Part shown: positions 12,391 through 43,200 of the stretch, piece by piece
Position numbering within the stretch: the first letter of the stretch is position 1
Layout of the letters: each line of letters starts with the position of its first letter
Assembly (NCBI GenBank): GCA_008711295.1
Contig: VUYV01000008.1
Coordinates: 62,001 to 126,000, forward strand
Direction of reading: 5' to 3'
Origin: Anarhynchus alexandrinus
Taxonomy: Eukaryota > Chordata > Aves > Charadriiformes > Charadriidae
DNA: 64,000 nt
The notes under the pieces: generated by a model
Told to the model about the DNA's origin: nothing
Database searches by the model: none
The model's input: only the letters and a program-made list of their open reading frames with translations
Made by a program: the position numbers and the translations under genes

Positions 12391-13028
12391 TCACAGAATC
12401 ACAGAATGGTCGGGGTTGGAAGGGACCTCTGCAGATCATCTCCTCCAACCCCCCTTGCCAGAGCAGGGTCATCTACAGCAGGTTGCACAGGATGGCGTCC
12501 AGGTGGGTTTTGAATATCTCCAGAGAAGGAGACTCCACCACCTCTCTGGGCAGCCTGTGCCAGTGCTCCATCACCCTCAAAGATGTTTTTCCTCATGTTG
12601 AGATGGAATTTCCCATGTTCCAGTTATTTTCCATCCTCTTGTGCTGTCGCTGGGCACCACTGAAAAGAGTCTGGCCCCATCCTCTTGACACCCGCCCTTT
12701 AGATATTAATAAGCATTGATGAGATCCCCTCTCAGCCTTCTCTTCTCCAGGCTAAACAGACCCAGGTCCCTCAGCCTTTCCTCATCAGAGAGATGTTCCA
12801 GCCCCCTGATCATCTTTGTAGCCCTCCGCTGGACCCTCTCCAGCAGTTGAACTGGGGAGCAGTCCTTGAACCGGGGAGCCCCGAACTGAACACAGTGCTC
12901 CAGATTTGGCCTCACCAGGGCAGAGTAGAGGGGGAGGATGACGTCCCTCGACCTGCTGGCCACAGTCTTTTTAATGCACCCCAGGTGACTCTTGGCCTTC
13001 TTGGCCACCAGGGCACATTGCTGGACAC
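12391..13028 (-). repeat. CR1 LINE 3' region
   Basis: The reversed CR1 3' end starts at TCACAGAATCACAGAATGGT and continues into the GACCTGCTGGCCACA and GCCTTCTTGGCCACCAGG segments. Its subfamily (CAGAATGGTCGGGGTTGG, CTCTGCAGATCATC) matches the copy at 49102 better than those at 1021 and 4131. Confidence 0.93.
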
Positions 13029-14460
13029 TGGTAGGGAAGGCGGCTAATGAGAGGCAATGGGAGCACTTTAGGCCGCAGGCATGGGCAGCAAATTTGGGTG
13101 CAGAGAAGCCATACATGCCAGCTGCCCCATGGAGCTACACACAGGTAGTCACCCATGCTCACATACCCCACCGTCCGCCTCTGCCAGGCTGCAGCACCGC
13201 TAACGCGCTTTGGTTCCCAAGCCAGCAGAGAGCAGCTGGCATTGCCTGCGGAAGAAAATTGGAAATTTGGGCCTTGAGTTGCACCGTGGCTAGGCGACGT
13301 CAAGCTGAGATTGAAATTCCTCTATCTAAATGGAAATGAGCAGCGCCTCCACCATCAGGGAGGGATCACCTGGCCCTGCTCCCCCCATCCTGGCACACGC
13401 AGAGACCACGGACGGACCGGCTGCACTGCTGAATGGAGAGCAGAGCTGGTGGACCACCGCGACACAGGGATGTCCCCCATCCCAGCACCACCACGAGAGA
13501 CTCCCATCTTGTCCCTGCGTCAAGCCATGGGAGAGAGCTGCTCCCACTCCACACCCCGAGTGACCTGCGAGCCCCTCAAACTCATCACCTGCCACAGGGC
13601 GCCCTGACCTTGTGTCCCGATGGGCCTTCAGCCTCGCTGACAGACAGACATTTACTGGATCTGCCAAGATGGGAATGAGATGTACAATGATAAAAGAAAG
13701 ATCTCGCTGCTAACGGCCCCGAGCAGGACCATCCCTGCAGGGACAAGTATCATGGTGCTGACAACGGGAGCAGCTGCTGCCAGAGGGAATTATCATGCTC
13801 TCCTGGTCTGCGGGGTCAGAGCCACAAAGGCTGGGGTCGCCCCGAATTATGGACTTCCAGAGGAACCCTCAGCTGAGCAGGGCAGTGCAGGGGGTTCTGC
13901 AATGCGGAGGGCACCGGGCAATGTCCCCGTGCTTGCTCTCTTGCCTGCCCTGGTGTATGTCGTGCTGCTTCCCTTGGGACCGGCTGAAAGTCAAACGCAA
14001 GGGCAAGAGCTCTCACCATGTGGGTGATGCACTCTCCCACCTGGTCCCACCTGGACCACTTGCCCATGGCATCTGGGTGCTCAGCTAAAAGTCACAGCAG
14101 AAGAGGGAAAGATGCCTTTTAGCTCAGCCCCTCTCTGGAAAAGAAGAAAACCGAGAATCTCAGCTTGTACCTCCTCCTTCCCAGCCCCAGCCAGCTCCAG
14201 CTGGCAGCTCTCCATGCTAGCTCTGGTCACCAGCATCACAAACGGGGCCTGAGACCTTCCCAGGGCAAGGGATGGGAGATCCTGCCTCTCCCGTGCTTCC
14301 TGCGCAGTCTGCCGTGGGCCATGGCTGTGAGTCACACCTTCCTCACCTTTCTTGGTATAGGCATGGATGGGCACATTCTGCAAATTTTTAGAGTGACAAC
14401 ACTCTCCTCTGGACTGCATGGTGCCTTCTGCCCTCTGAAGCATTTCTGGGGTCTCCGACA

Positions 14461-15305
14461 TCATAGAATCATAGAATGGTTTAGGTTGGAAGGGACCTTA
14501 AAGATCATCCAGTTCCAACCCCCCTGCCATGGGCAGGGACATCTCCCACCAGCCCAGGTTGCTTAAAGCCCTGTTCAACCTGGCCTTGAACACCTTCAGG
14601 GATGGGGCAGCCACAGCTTCTCTGGGCAACCTGCACCAGAGTCTCACTACCCTCAGAGTGAAAAATTTATTCCTCATATCTCATCTAAATCTCCCTTCTT
14701 CCAGTTTGAAGCCATCATGAAGCCATCACCCCTCATCCTATCACTACATACTTGTAAAAAGTCCCTCTCCAGAAGGCCCCCTTCAGATACTGGAAGGCCG
14801 CTATAAGGTCTCCCCGGAGCCTTCTCTTCTCCAGGCTGAAAAACCTCAACTCTCTCAGCCTGTCTTCATAGGAGAGGTGCTGATCATCTTTGTGGCCTCC
14901 TCTGGACCCACTGCAACACATCCATGTCTTTCTTATGTTGGGGGCTCCAGGGCTGAACGTAGTACTCCAGTTGTGGTGTCACGAGAGCAGAGTAGAGGGG
15001 CAGAATCCCCTCCCTCGCCCTGCTGGCCACACTCCTTCTGATGCACCCCAGGATGTGGTTGGCCTTCTGGGCTGCGATTGCACATTGCCGGCTCATGTTG
15101 AGCTTCTCATCTCAGCACCCCCAGGTCCTTCTCCTCAGGGCTGCTCTCAGTCCATTCTCCGCCCAGTCTGGATTTGTGCATGGGAATGCCCTGACCCACG
15201 TGCAGGACCTTGCACTTGGCCTTGTTGAACTTCATGGGGTTTGCACAGGCCCACATCTCCAGCCTGTCCAGGTCCCTCTGGATGGCATCCCTTCCCTCCC
15301 AGTTT
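14461..15305 (-). repeat. CR1 LINE 3' region, long copy
   Basis: It starts TCATAGAATCATAGAATGGT and extends through the reversed 3' UTR into the reverse-transcriptase C-terminal part (TCCAGCCTGTCCAGGTCCCT near 15260). No coding frame is intact. Confidence 0.93.
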
Positions 15306-15864
15306 TCCCTCGTCCAAGCCAACAGGTCAGTAGAGGAAGTCATTGGGATCCCACAAATATCCCCTGAGAAGACCTCAGTTACTGGAGCTGCAATCTGAGG
15401 AGCACCTGGGCCTCTGGCTTAAATGTCATCCGACAAGACACTGTGTCTGGCCCCCCACCACAGACACCCACCATTACCTCTGGCAGGACTATTGACACCT
15501 AGTCACCACACAGCCCATGGTTTCCAGAGCAGGACATGAGCCAGGACAGCCCAGGATGGTGGTACCAGGCTGCACCTCAGCCCTTGTAAGACGCAGTTAC
15601 GAGAGGGGCAGAGCGGAGAGGGGCAGAGGAGGCAGTATGCAGAAGGAAAAGGAAATGAGGTGTATCACCAGAGCCACGCAGTCTTTACCATAAATGAGCA
15701 GCTGGAGTTGGGGAGTGCTCAGATGTCGGGACACTGTGGTGGTGCCCTACACAAGCACCACTGGAACGCGCGTGCCTGTGGCCCACAAGGCACACGCGGA
15801 TGCAGTGAGCACACGGAGGCCACTCTACGCTATGCCGCACGGAGTGCCCACCCGTGCCGCACGC

Positions 15865-16460
15865 GGTAAAAGCCGAGTGCGCCGCACGCACGAGGGGCAA
15901 ATCAGGCGGACCGTTGCCCTTGGAGAGGGGCAGCGGCATGTCTGAGCAGCGACTCAAGGCCGTCTACAGAGGTGAAGGGATGCAGGAGCCGTCCCGGTAA
16001 ATCAGGAGATGCTGTGCATGGTCAGAGAGAGCACAGGCACTACAACCAGACATGCTGGGAATCTACGGAGAGGAAAGGCTTAATGCATGCAGTAAATCAG
16101 GACGCGCCATGCGTGGGCAGGGAGGCTGCAATGCCGCGTACAGGCAGTAAATCACAGTGCGCCGCACATGTGCAGCAAAGCCAGCTGCATACAGCCACAG
16201 TGAGGGAGGACACACGCGTGCGGAGAGAGCCCATCAGTCCCATGCAGGCACAGATCAGGACTCGCTGTGCTGCCGCTGTTTAATGGAGAAAAATCCAGGA
16301 CGCATACGTTTATGCTGGAAATTAAGGGAAGGACTCACAGCTGTGCAGGTCATCAGGCTGAGGATGATGTGAAGGACAGAGAATGCCCGAGGCAGGACCA
16401 CCAGAGGAAGACACGCTTTGAACGCGTGAGATGAGGGTCAATCAGGAGGTGCAGCATGAG
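15865..16460. repeat. Decayed CpG-rich tandem array
   Basis: A module like GTAAATCAGGA followed by a TGCGCCGCACATG-type block recurs with matches at about 15865, 15899, 15999, 16094, 16149, 16253 and 16440. Spacing is irregular (34 to about 190 bp), and most copies are mutated. The stretch is CpG-rich although its neighbours are not. I do not recognise a named satellite. Confidence 0.5.
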
Positions 16461-17769
16461 ATCGGGGAGGAAAGGAGCAAGGTCATCTCGCTGTGAAGGA
16501 AGGACCAGATTTAGGGTAACCTGGATATGGCTGAAATAGCAAACAAATGCAGTTGATGTGCCTCCCGCACCCAGAAAAGGGAAAAGAAGGATTAAAACAT
16601 ACCTAGACTTTCACACCCTTCTGAGGGTTTTTTTTTTTGAAGGAAACCCAGATTCAAGAAAGGAAGGCAAATGGAAACAGAATTTATCACAGATACATCG
16701 TCTCAGTGTAACTTAATGATTTTTCTTTGATAATTAACAGAGACGAGGTGATGCAACGCATTTAGGCTGGTTAGATTTAAGGAGGGAGTTGCATTTGCCA
16801 TCCAGTAGGAACCAGTTTCCGATGCTGGAAGTCACGGGTATGGACACAGCAGAGGAGGAACCAGCTAATCAAGTAAACAATGGGTTGTATTAAAAGGGAC
16901 ATTTCTGAGCAAAGCGATGCTTCTAGCACTGTTCCTCCACCCCAGTCTTGGGATGACCCTACTAATGTCAATAGCAAGTAGCGTAGGGCTGGGAGTGTGG
17001 AATCATCATGCCCGGGATGCGTTTTGGGGGAGGGTCACAGCCACATCACCAGCAAGGCACTGGGAAGATCTCACCTGGAAGACCTGCCTGAGAACACCGT
17101 TTTGGAGATGTGCCTCCAAAATCCTGAAAGGAAAAGGAGATTACTGCTCACAAGCATAGGCTGAAAATTAGGTGGAGGCATCCAAGCACAGGTGTTTTGG
17201 GACAATTTGCAAATGGAGTACCAGGAGCAAGCAACTGGTTTGAAGACGGTGCCAGGGAAGTGTGCCAAAAGGGCTGAGCAAGGGTGGTCTCTGAGTTAGG
17301 AGCTGAAACTTGCCCCTTGTGTCAAATATGTTAGTCTTTACGAGAAGAGTTGAAAGGAGGCATTCAGCGGGGCCATGTGCGTGCCACATGCATGCCTGCG
17401 CAACGTATGTGCTCTGCTGCACGTTTTGCTGATAGCCTGCAGGGATCAGGAACAAATTTCTCTCCTTTGCTATAAACTTTGGCAGCCGAGTTGTTGGGTT
17501 ATTTGATCCGGCTGCAGATCGCTGCGGTCACAGACGGAATACGGGGTGCTGTGTTCTCAGGGATATTCAAGCAACTCAGGCAGCGCTGCTAGGGCTGGGG
17601 TTTTAAACAAATCCCTAACAGGAAGTTCTCCAAGCCAGCGGGGCAGGAAGGGGACACGGGTGAGGCTTTTACCTGGTCCCACAGGGCTCAGCTCCTGGAG
17701 ATGCTCTCCAGCCCACGAGGTGTTCAGGAGCCCTGACGGCTGGTGACGGGGCTTGAGGGTCACCCAACC

Positions 17770-18020
17770 ACTTCAACCACAAACTTGAATATAGGAAGTT
17801 CCATCTTAACATGAGGAGGAACTTCTTTCCTGTGAGGGTGGCAGAGCACTGGCACAGGCTGCCCAGAGAGGTTGTGGAGTCTCCCACTCTGGAGACATTC
17901 CAAACCCGCCTGGACGCCGTCCTGTGCAACTGCTGTAGGTGACCCTGCTCTGGCAGGGGGTTGGACTGGGTAAGCTCCAGAGGGCCCTTCCAACCCTGAC
18001 CAGTCTGGGATTCTGTGATT
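17770..18020 (+). repeat. CR1 LINE 3' end
   Basis: It contains the AAGTTCCATCTTAACATGAG segment, GGGGGTTGGACTGGGT and a terminal GGGATTCTGTGATT. This is the same subfamily as the reversed copy at 36521. Confidence 0.9.
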
Positions 18021-19144
18021 TCCAGCAGGTGGGAGACATTAGGGACTGCGACAGAGTTTTGGCAACATCAAATTCTACCCCGAATCAGCCTTTCACCCCC
18101 TCTTGGCTGCCATCCTCCTGTAAGACTACATCTGTTGGCCAGTGAAGCCCCAAGCTGGCCCACAAGCAGGTGGAGCAGCACAGGGCTCAGGGGCCGTGCT
18201 GGCTCAGCCCTGACCGCCGTACGAGAGCATGTTCCCAGCAGCGCTAATCCAATTACGAAACAAGACTACCTTCCTTCATTACCAGGGCCTGCAGCATGCT
18301 AAAGCGGCTTGGCAATTATGGAGGGCTTAGCAAGGGGCCAGAGATCAGGCGATGAATGGCAGAGCAGGGAGGAGGGGCAGAGAACAGAGGGAGCGGGGAG
18401 GACGCATGGGATTGCCAGGACAAATGGATTGGGAATTGCTGCAGACAAAAGGTCTCTGGTCAACCTTCATGGTCCCAAGAGGGTTAACCTCTAAGCCACG
18501 TCAGGTTGCTTAGGCCCTTCTCCGTCCTGGGGATTAGCATCCTCATGAATGGGGATCCCTGTCACCTCTCTAGCCCTGTCACATGACTGCCCCTCGCACC
18601 CCTCCCCCCCCCCTCTAATTTCCAAACAACACTCATTTCAGTCACGGGACAGCAAAAGGTAGCACTAAAATAACCTTGCAAGAGAGATTCAGTCAAAATT
18701 TCCTGGGGACCTCCTGATCAGCTCCTATCACAAACAGAGGATGCAACGCACCGGCCCAGACCCAGAGTCATACGCTTTCTGTGGGACTCCCAAAACGAGA
18801 TCTCCCCAGGTCCAAACAGGACCTGCTTGGATCTGCCCCATTTGAGACTACATCCATCCCCTGACCCGATACCAAGCTGTGGGATGGCTCTTTGCTATGG
18901 TTCCACATCCCCCACCCTGCTCCAGCATCTTGTGGGACCTCCTCCACCACGTGAGGGCCCACATGGGGCTGGAGGCTCCATGAGGCTGGAGGTGTTGCCC
19001 TCAGGTTGCAGTGAATTTACAACCCTCTTCATCCCTGGTGTCCAGTCCCTCCTGGTAATGCTATGAAGAGGGAAAAAACCCCAAACCTAGTGGGCTTAGG
19101 GCCATTCTGCTTCTCTCAAAAAAAGGCCTCTGGTCAATGCTAAC

Positions 19145-19201
19145 AATGCTTGGAGCAGGAGGGTGGACTAGAGACCTCCTGAGGTCCCTTCCAACCCAAG
19201 T
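19145..19201 (+). repeat. CR1 LINE 3'-terminal scrap
   Basis: GGGTGGACTAGAGACCTCCT and GGTCCCTTCCAACCCAA mark the last bases of a CR1 in plus orientation, directly abutting a reversed copy. Confidence 0.75.
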
Positions 19202-19372
19202 TCATAGAATCATAGAATGGTTTAGGTTGGAAGGGACCTTGAAGACCATCTACTCCCAACCCCCCTGCCATGGGCAAGGGACACCTCCCACCAGACCAGG
19301 TTGCTCCAAGCCCCATCCAACCTGGCCTTGAACACCTCCAGGGATGGAGTTTCCACAGCTTCTCTGGGAAGT
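19202..19372 (-). repeat. CR1 LINE 3' end
   Basis: It starts TCATAGAATCATAGAATGGT and breaks off in the AGGGATGGAGTTTCCACAGC block. Confidence 0.9.
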
Positions 19373-19640
19373 TATCACAAGTGTAGCCAGCAGGTCAAAG
19401 GAATTAGTTATTTCCCTTTATTTGGCATTGGTGAGGCCACATCTGGATACCGTGTTCAGGTTTGGACCCCAAGTACAAGGAGAGAGTCCTGCAGAGGGTC
19501 ACTAGGATGGTCAGGGCCAGAGAATACGTTGTGCAAGGAGATGCTTGAGGAGTTGGGCTTCTTTAGGCTGGAGATGAGAGGGCTGAGGAGGGATCTAACT
19601 GCCACAGGGAGGATTGAGAGCAGCTTAGCTGAAGCGTGTG
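19373..19640 (+). repeat. Older CR1 LINE internal fragment
   Basis: Blocks such as AGCCAGCAGGTCAAAGGAAT, TTGGTGAGGCCACATCTGGA and GGCTGGAGATGAGAGGGCTG follow CR1 order but are more diverged than the neighbouring copies, so this is an older insertion. Confidence 0.7.
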
Positions 19641-21399
19641 GACACAAAGCCCAGCTCCAGAGCAGTCCTGCTGGTCCGTGACTCTTTCTGGGGAGCTGGT
19701 GCCATGCCCACAGGCCTCACACCCCTCAGCAGGGATGCCCCTGAGATGGAGCCAGGCTGCTTGGGCAAGATCTCACCATACAGCTGTGAGCTCACTGCTA
19801 CAGCCAGCACGGGCTGCTAGGCAGATTGCTCCCTGCCACAGTTCCTCAAAAAAAACCAAAAACCAAAATCCCCAAATCAAACCACAATACATGGGGAGGC
19901 TCTCCTGTGCCTTCGCTCCCCGGCTGCACGGACCCGAGAAGCCTCTGCTTTGCCAACCGCACCCACGGAGAAGGCAGAATATCCCCCGGGATGAGCTCTG
20001 TGCCAGAGCCGTCAGGGCACAGCAGAGCTGTGAAGGGCCCTCAAAACCTTTTAAAGGTTTTTAAGGGCAACCCAAGAGCATCTCTGCAGGTTTCTACATC
20101 TCCAGCCCTTTCTGCAGACTGGTGTGGCACCGCCGGGAGAAAAACCCTCCAGCTGGAGTTGCCTCCCTCCCCACTGCCGGAGAAGATGCCGTGCCTGGGA
20201 TAGAGGGAGGCAGCCGTGGAGCTGGCAGCAGCCAAGTGGGGCTGTAAGGAGACACCGGGCGCCCGAAGAGCTCAAACTGCTGCCTTTTAAGGAGCGGCAG
20301 AGGCTGAGGCATCCTGGAATGAACCGACAGAGTTTCTGCAGGCTCCCAACCATGGCGTGCACTGGGGGAACCGACCGCGCTGGCTGTGCCCTGTGGTCCC
20401 CACGGCAGCTCACAGCCACGACACACAGCCAGGACAGTGATCCCCTGGCTACAGATGGAGCCTGGCCAACCTCAGAGCTCTGGACGGTAGAGCTGGGTTC
20501 CTGCCGTGGCTGCAGCGCTCACCCACACAACATCCCCGCAGTCCCATACATCACCTCCGTGTCCCCTTCCCCCCAGAAAACCAGCAGGACCACCTCCTCC
20601 CCGGGAGCGGGCGGTAGGGAGGATGATGCTTTTCCACAAAGCCTTCATCACGCCACGGCCAACGCGCCCCACCAATGCCCCCAGCGCTTTGCTCCGCTGA
20701 CGCGAAAGGTTTTGCTGGTCCAGCAGCGAATTTGCGGCTGCCACGGCCTCTCGCTGAACACAGGCGGGACCACCTGGAAAGGGAACGGGCTGCAGGGGAG
20801 GAACAGCGAGACTGAGCTTCGTCTGAAGCATGGGTGGAGGAAACGTATGTGCATGGGTACAGGAGTACGCAACACCGGGAGCAAGGTTAAAAGGCAAAGG
20901 TATGTATTAAACGCTACACAGCACCAGATGTAGCTTCAAGCCAAACGAAGAGAAGGAGCGAGCCGGCCCAAAGACAAGGTGTTGGGGAGATGAAGAGCAG
21001 GACTGGAACCACTAAACATCCAGAGGAAGAGAACAGGAGACCTGTGAAATTCAGGGGTTTTGCCCAAGACCTACAAGGGGGTGAAGGAAAACGAGGAGGC
21101 AAAAGATCCCCAAGAACCCCCCCTTTCTCCAGGCAAGTCCAAAATCAGCTCATCACTGCCCACGAAGGGTCCCAAAGACAGAGCAAGGACGCGACCACCA
21201 GAGTCTCTTGTCCCCTGTGTCTCAGATGAGTGAGCTGGCTGGACCGCTTGGGCACACGCATCTCGGTGTATGCGAAAAGCATAGGAAAAATCAATTCGCT
21301 TAGAGCTTTTTGTGTAATATAATCCCCTTCCCCGCCATTTCACCACACCAAACCCCCACCGGAGGCAGTGGGACGCGGGCGCCCGGTCCCCACGGAGCA

Positions 21400-22035
21400 G
21401 GAGGCGACCATGCACTGCTTTATTAGGCAGCAGTGCTGCACGCGTGGCCCAGACCAGTCACTGTTTACATTTGGCAAAGGATGGCAACGAGTACCAAGCA
21501 CCCCTGCGGGGTGAGGGCCACCGCTGGCCTGGCCCCCACCCCGCCCCGTGCCTTGCTAGCCCCAGGCAGGCCCCCACTTGCCCCCTGCTGGCCTCCTCGC
21601 CATTTTGTCTCCTGTGGGCAGAGCCAGGCACCCTCACAGAGGCACCTCAGGCCCATTCATGGATGATTTCTCCCCCTTTTCCCGCACGTCGTCCCTCCCC
21701 GCCTGCCCCCCCAGGCCTCTCCAAGGCCCCAGCTCCAGTCTTTGCATCCCAAGCTCTGCCCAGAGGCAGGCAAGGGCGGCGGGCGGCCAGCGAGCCCCAC
21801 GCAGCTCCTCGAGTTGGGGGTCCATCCCGGCAGGTGCATGGGACACCCCCCCGAGGGAGTGGGACAACAGGGGTCTGGCCCGGCCGTGGCAATCCCCAAC
21901 AGCACTGGCGGTGCCCAGCGAGCCACTTGCGGGCTGCCGGTCCAGAGCCCGTCCTTGGCACAGTGGCGGGCAGCCCTGAAGACGGGCCAGTTCGGGGTGC
22001 ACCCGGCCTCAAGCCCGGCTCGTGGTGGGTGAGGA
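21400..22035 (-). other. SHF 3' UTR (inferred)
   Basis: The stretch lies between the SHF stop codon and a canonical poly(A) signal. It shows no repeat. The exact cleavage site cannot be set without transcript data. Confidence 0.6.
21419..21424 (-). terminator. Poly(A) signal of SHF (AATAAA)
   Basis: The minus strand reads CTAATAAAGC about 610 bases after the SHF stop codon. Confidence 0.6.
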
Positions 22036-39916
<17,881 letters not shown>

Positions 39917-40006
39917 GGTGCCCACGCACTGCGGAGCCCCCCCGGCAGCCGACCCCGCGCCGCCGCCGCCGCGCTCCGTACCGGCGGCCGCTCCGCTCAG
40001 CAGCAT

Positions 40007-40260
40007 CGGCGCGGGCGGACTGAGCGCGGCGGCGGAGCCCGGAGAGGCGGCGGAGGGGGGGGGGGNGCACGGAGCGGCCCCTCCGCCGCCCGGCCCGACC
40101 CGACCCGCCTACCCCCGGAGACCGCCCCGCCTTCCCTCCCTCCCAGCGGCCCCGGGCGGGAACGGCCGCCCCATCCCGGCGACCGCGGGGATAATCCTCC
40201 CCTCCCTCCCCCTCCCTGAGCATCGCCCGGCGCCGAGAGCTGCGGTGGCACCGGGAGAAG
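40007..40260 (-). promoter_or_regulatory. SHF CpG-island promoter and 5' UTR (inferred)
   Basis: Very high GC and CpG density continues upstream of the first exon, with several CCGCCC/GGGCGG-type motifs and no TATA box. One base at 40066 is unresolved at a G run. Confidence 0.6.
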
Positions 40261-43200
40261 GGCCACCAGGAGGGGGGGGGTGGCGGTGGCGGTGGGCTGT
40301 CCAACGAGACAGTGGCAAATCCACCGGCGAGGAGCAGGATCGCTCCCGGGGGTCACTGGCACACCAGGGCTGGCACCGCGGGCACCCACAAGAAACACGG
40401 TGGGAGCCCGGGGAGTGGGGGGACACAGCAGGAGAAGGTGCTCGGGAAGAAAGTTGGGGTGTACCCAGGACACGGGGAGCTGGGGGACATCCCCACATCC
40501 CCCCACCCCGGGGTGCAGCCCTGGCAGGGCTGGAACGTGCTGAGAAGGTGACCAAAGTGAGCAGAGCAGGGAAGCGGCACTGGCAGCGGCGTGTTGGAGC
40601 ATGGCGGCGGAGGCCGAGGCTGTCACAGTGGCAAACGGGCACGCTTGGTGCCCATCCTGACAGTCACCCCTGTGCACATGCATCCGTCACCCCCACCCCT
40701 GCTCACCCACCACCTGGGACTGACCCCTGCCCTGTGCCCTCCGCTGTGTCCAGCCCAGTCTCCAGACCCGCGTCCCCGAATCCTCCGCACACACACGTAC
40801 CGAAATGCACTCCAGCCCCTGATCGCAGGTCAGATCTCCCAAAGGCCATGGTCAAGTGTGCCTGAAAGTGGGCAGGATGGTCTGAAAGCGGGACCACCGG
40901 CGAGGTGAAGCCATGCAGACACATGCAGCGAGCGGGGAGAGATGCCACAGTGTGGCACTGCCCGTCCCCACACTGTGAGCCCGGGTTCCTGCCCCGCAAT
41001 GGCAACAGACATTTGGATGCGGCCCTCACGGTGCCTGATGCTGGGAGGAGAGGATGCCTGGAGAAGAAGGCTACACGTGGCGATCCCCCCCCCACCCCCC
41101 CCGCCCCGGTCCTTCCAGCCCTCCTGCGCAAGAGGAGAGGGCTGCCGAGGAGCTGAGCCTCCCGCGCCAGAGTGGCACGGCACATGCCCAACACGTGGCC
41201 GGTGAGCCCTGGATTTGCTTATTTATTGCATGCTCCTGCCCAAGAAACCCAACCAGATCCCTCCAGGTCCAATGGGACGTCGAGGGAGCTTCCTCCCTAG
41301 GGAGAAGACAGCTATAGCACCCAGCAACCAAGTCTGGAAATTTCGGAGCATAGGGAATGCAAGACACAAAAGGCGTGAGGAGGAGAAAAAGTGTCTGCCA
41401 GGAACAGAGTGAACACACAGCGGTGTTTGAGGTCTAGCAGCAGACCTCAATCCTGGCAGATGGGGATGATGAGATTGTTATTAAAATGCAGAGAAGACAG
41501 AGGTTCTCAATAAATCTGTCCGGCATTTGGGAGGAAGCAGGATGCAGGGCTGATGGCACATGAGATTGAGAGTACTTCCACCCTCTGTCAGTAACCAAGG
41601 AGGATGTTCAGCAACGTCTGTTGGAGATGGCTCTTGTTAAATCCTCAGGCCTGGAAAACACACGCTCAGCGTCCCCCGAGAGGTGACAGAGGAGGGATCC
41701 AGCTTGTGGTGTTTTTTTTTTTTTCTTTTACAAATACTATCATACCAGAGGAATTGCAGCAGTCCTTCCTTCCCATCCCGCCCTGCCACATCCCTCCTTG
41801 GAGAGGCAGCTGCACCAGGGCCACGCTGGGGATGGAAGAGGGTCCTGTGGTCTGAGCGCACCTCGGACCCCAGCACCTCCTCACCATTTGCTGGGCCTGT
41901 TCCTCTTCCAAATTCCTCTGTGGCCTTTTTTTTGCAGGCGGGCACCTGGCCCAAAGTAGCCCTGTTCTCTGATCTGTGCCCTGTGAGGCACCTCCTTCTC
42001 ACCTGAGACTTCAGCAGAGCCTGGAAGGGAATCAAGAAGAAGATCCCTGAACCCACCTGAGCCCTCAGATTGGAGCTTCCCCTGGATATTGGCTTCCCCC
42101 GGGGGCCAAACCACCCAGACAGCAACATGGGGCAGCAGGGTGAGGAGAACATCGCTGGGGTGGGAGCCTCCCTCGGGGAGACTTCCTTGTGCTTGGGGAC
42201 TTTTGAAGGGGAGTCCAGAAGGAGGCCAAATGAGCTCCTTGCACCCCACGTGGCTCAGCACAGGTGCGGGCTGCTCATATTTTTATTCTGAGGTCGTGAT
42301 GAGACACTAGCGCCATCCCTCCATTCACAGCAGCTCGTTTCAGGTTTGAAGAAGCAGCAACAGATTTCCGCATTCACACCGCCAAAGCCAAGCTCCATCT
42401 GCGTCTCACGCAGCAGCTGGTGTTGCTCCAGTCCCCAACTGTTTACATCCTTCCTATCTGACGCACATTGGGACCCAGGGCTGATGCCTGCACTGCAGAG
42501 ACTGGCCCCGATGCCCGCAACCGTGGCTGCGATGCCACTCCGCCTGCGAGCGGCCGCGGCCCGGCGCATCCGCAGTGGCAGATGGCTGTCGCATAGCATG
42601 GCTGGGTGTCGGGGCTGGCAGGGTTGGGGGACGACTGGTGGGGTGGGACTGGCAGATGGGAGAGGATCAGGGAGCACACGCTGCGCCGCTTGCGTGCCAG
42701 ACGCCACATTTCGGCGGCGCTCTCTCTCTTCTCGCAGCCGCAGCGGGAAGAACCCCGGTGGGATGCGCAGCGGCGCCGAGGGCTGCCTGCGGTTTGCACT
42801 GCCCATGGAGACCCCAGGAAGGAGGGAAGGATGGCGGTGGAGCCGCTGTGCGCACAGTCCTCTGTAGGGAGGAGAACAACCCATGGCTGCACAGGAGTGA
42901 TTTTTGGCTCACTCATCAAAATCACTCACAGAAGTGATTTTTGGAGAGGGGAGACAGGAGGCCTTCTGCAGTGGCCTGCAAGGAGCCGGGGCTGGACCTC
43001 TGCACTGGGAGCTCTGCTCCCACCCTCTTCTCCATCTCTGGAGGGTCCAGGAGGTCTTCTCTGTCGTCTCTGGGCTGGAGCTGACGGCACAGCCCTTCCT
43101 CTCACCGGAGGCAGCAGTAGCTGCTCGCCTGGGTAAACACTTCCCAGGCAGGTCAGAGCACGCACCAGGAAGAAAAAGCCAGGCAATGTCTTCCGGGCTC

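Larger units (their letters stand above)
11641..21400. other. Intergenic region between MZT2 and SHF
   Basis: Apart from the CR1 fragments and the tandem array listed separately, I recognise no gene in this stretch. Open frames up to about 270 codons occur in GC-rich parts, but none shows a known domain or splice-supported continuation. Confidence 0.6.

Noticed and set aside
12706..13116. Minus-strand frame resembling reverse-transcriptase-tail peptides
   Set aside because: It is CR1 3'-region translation seen in all similar copies here, not a host gene.
15865..16460. Regularly recurring short motifs considered as a CRISPR array
   Set aside because: The genome is vertebrate, the repeats are imperfect and spacing ranges from 34 to about 190 bp.
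20124..20933. 269-codon plus-strand frame in the intergenic region near the SHF 3' end
   Set aside because: No recognisable domain, no promoter or poly(A) context, and typical of GC-rich DNA.
39917..40006. Upstream in-frame ATG at 40006 as the SHF start
   Set aside because: It has C at -3, and the added 30 residues are low-complexity, whereas the ATG at 39916 has GCACCATGG and starts the family-typical MARWL sequence.
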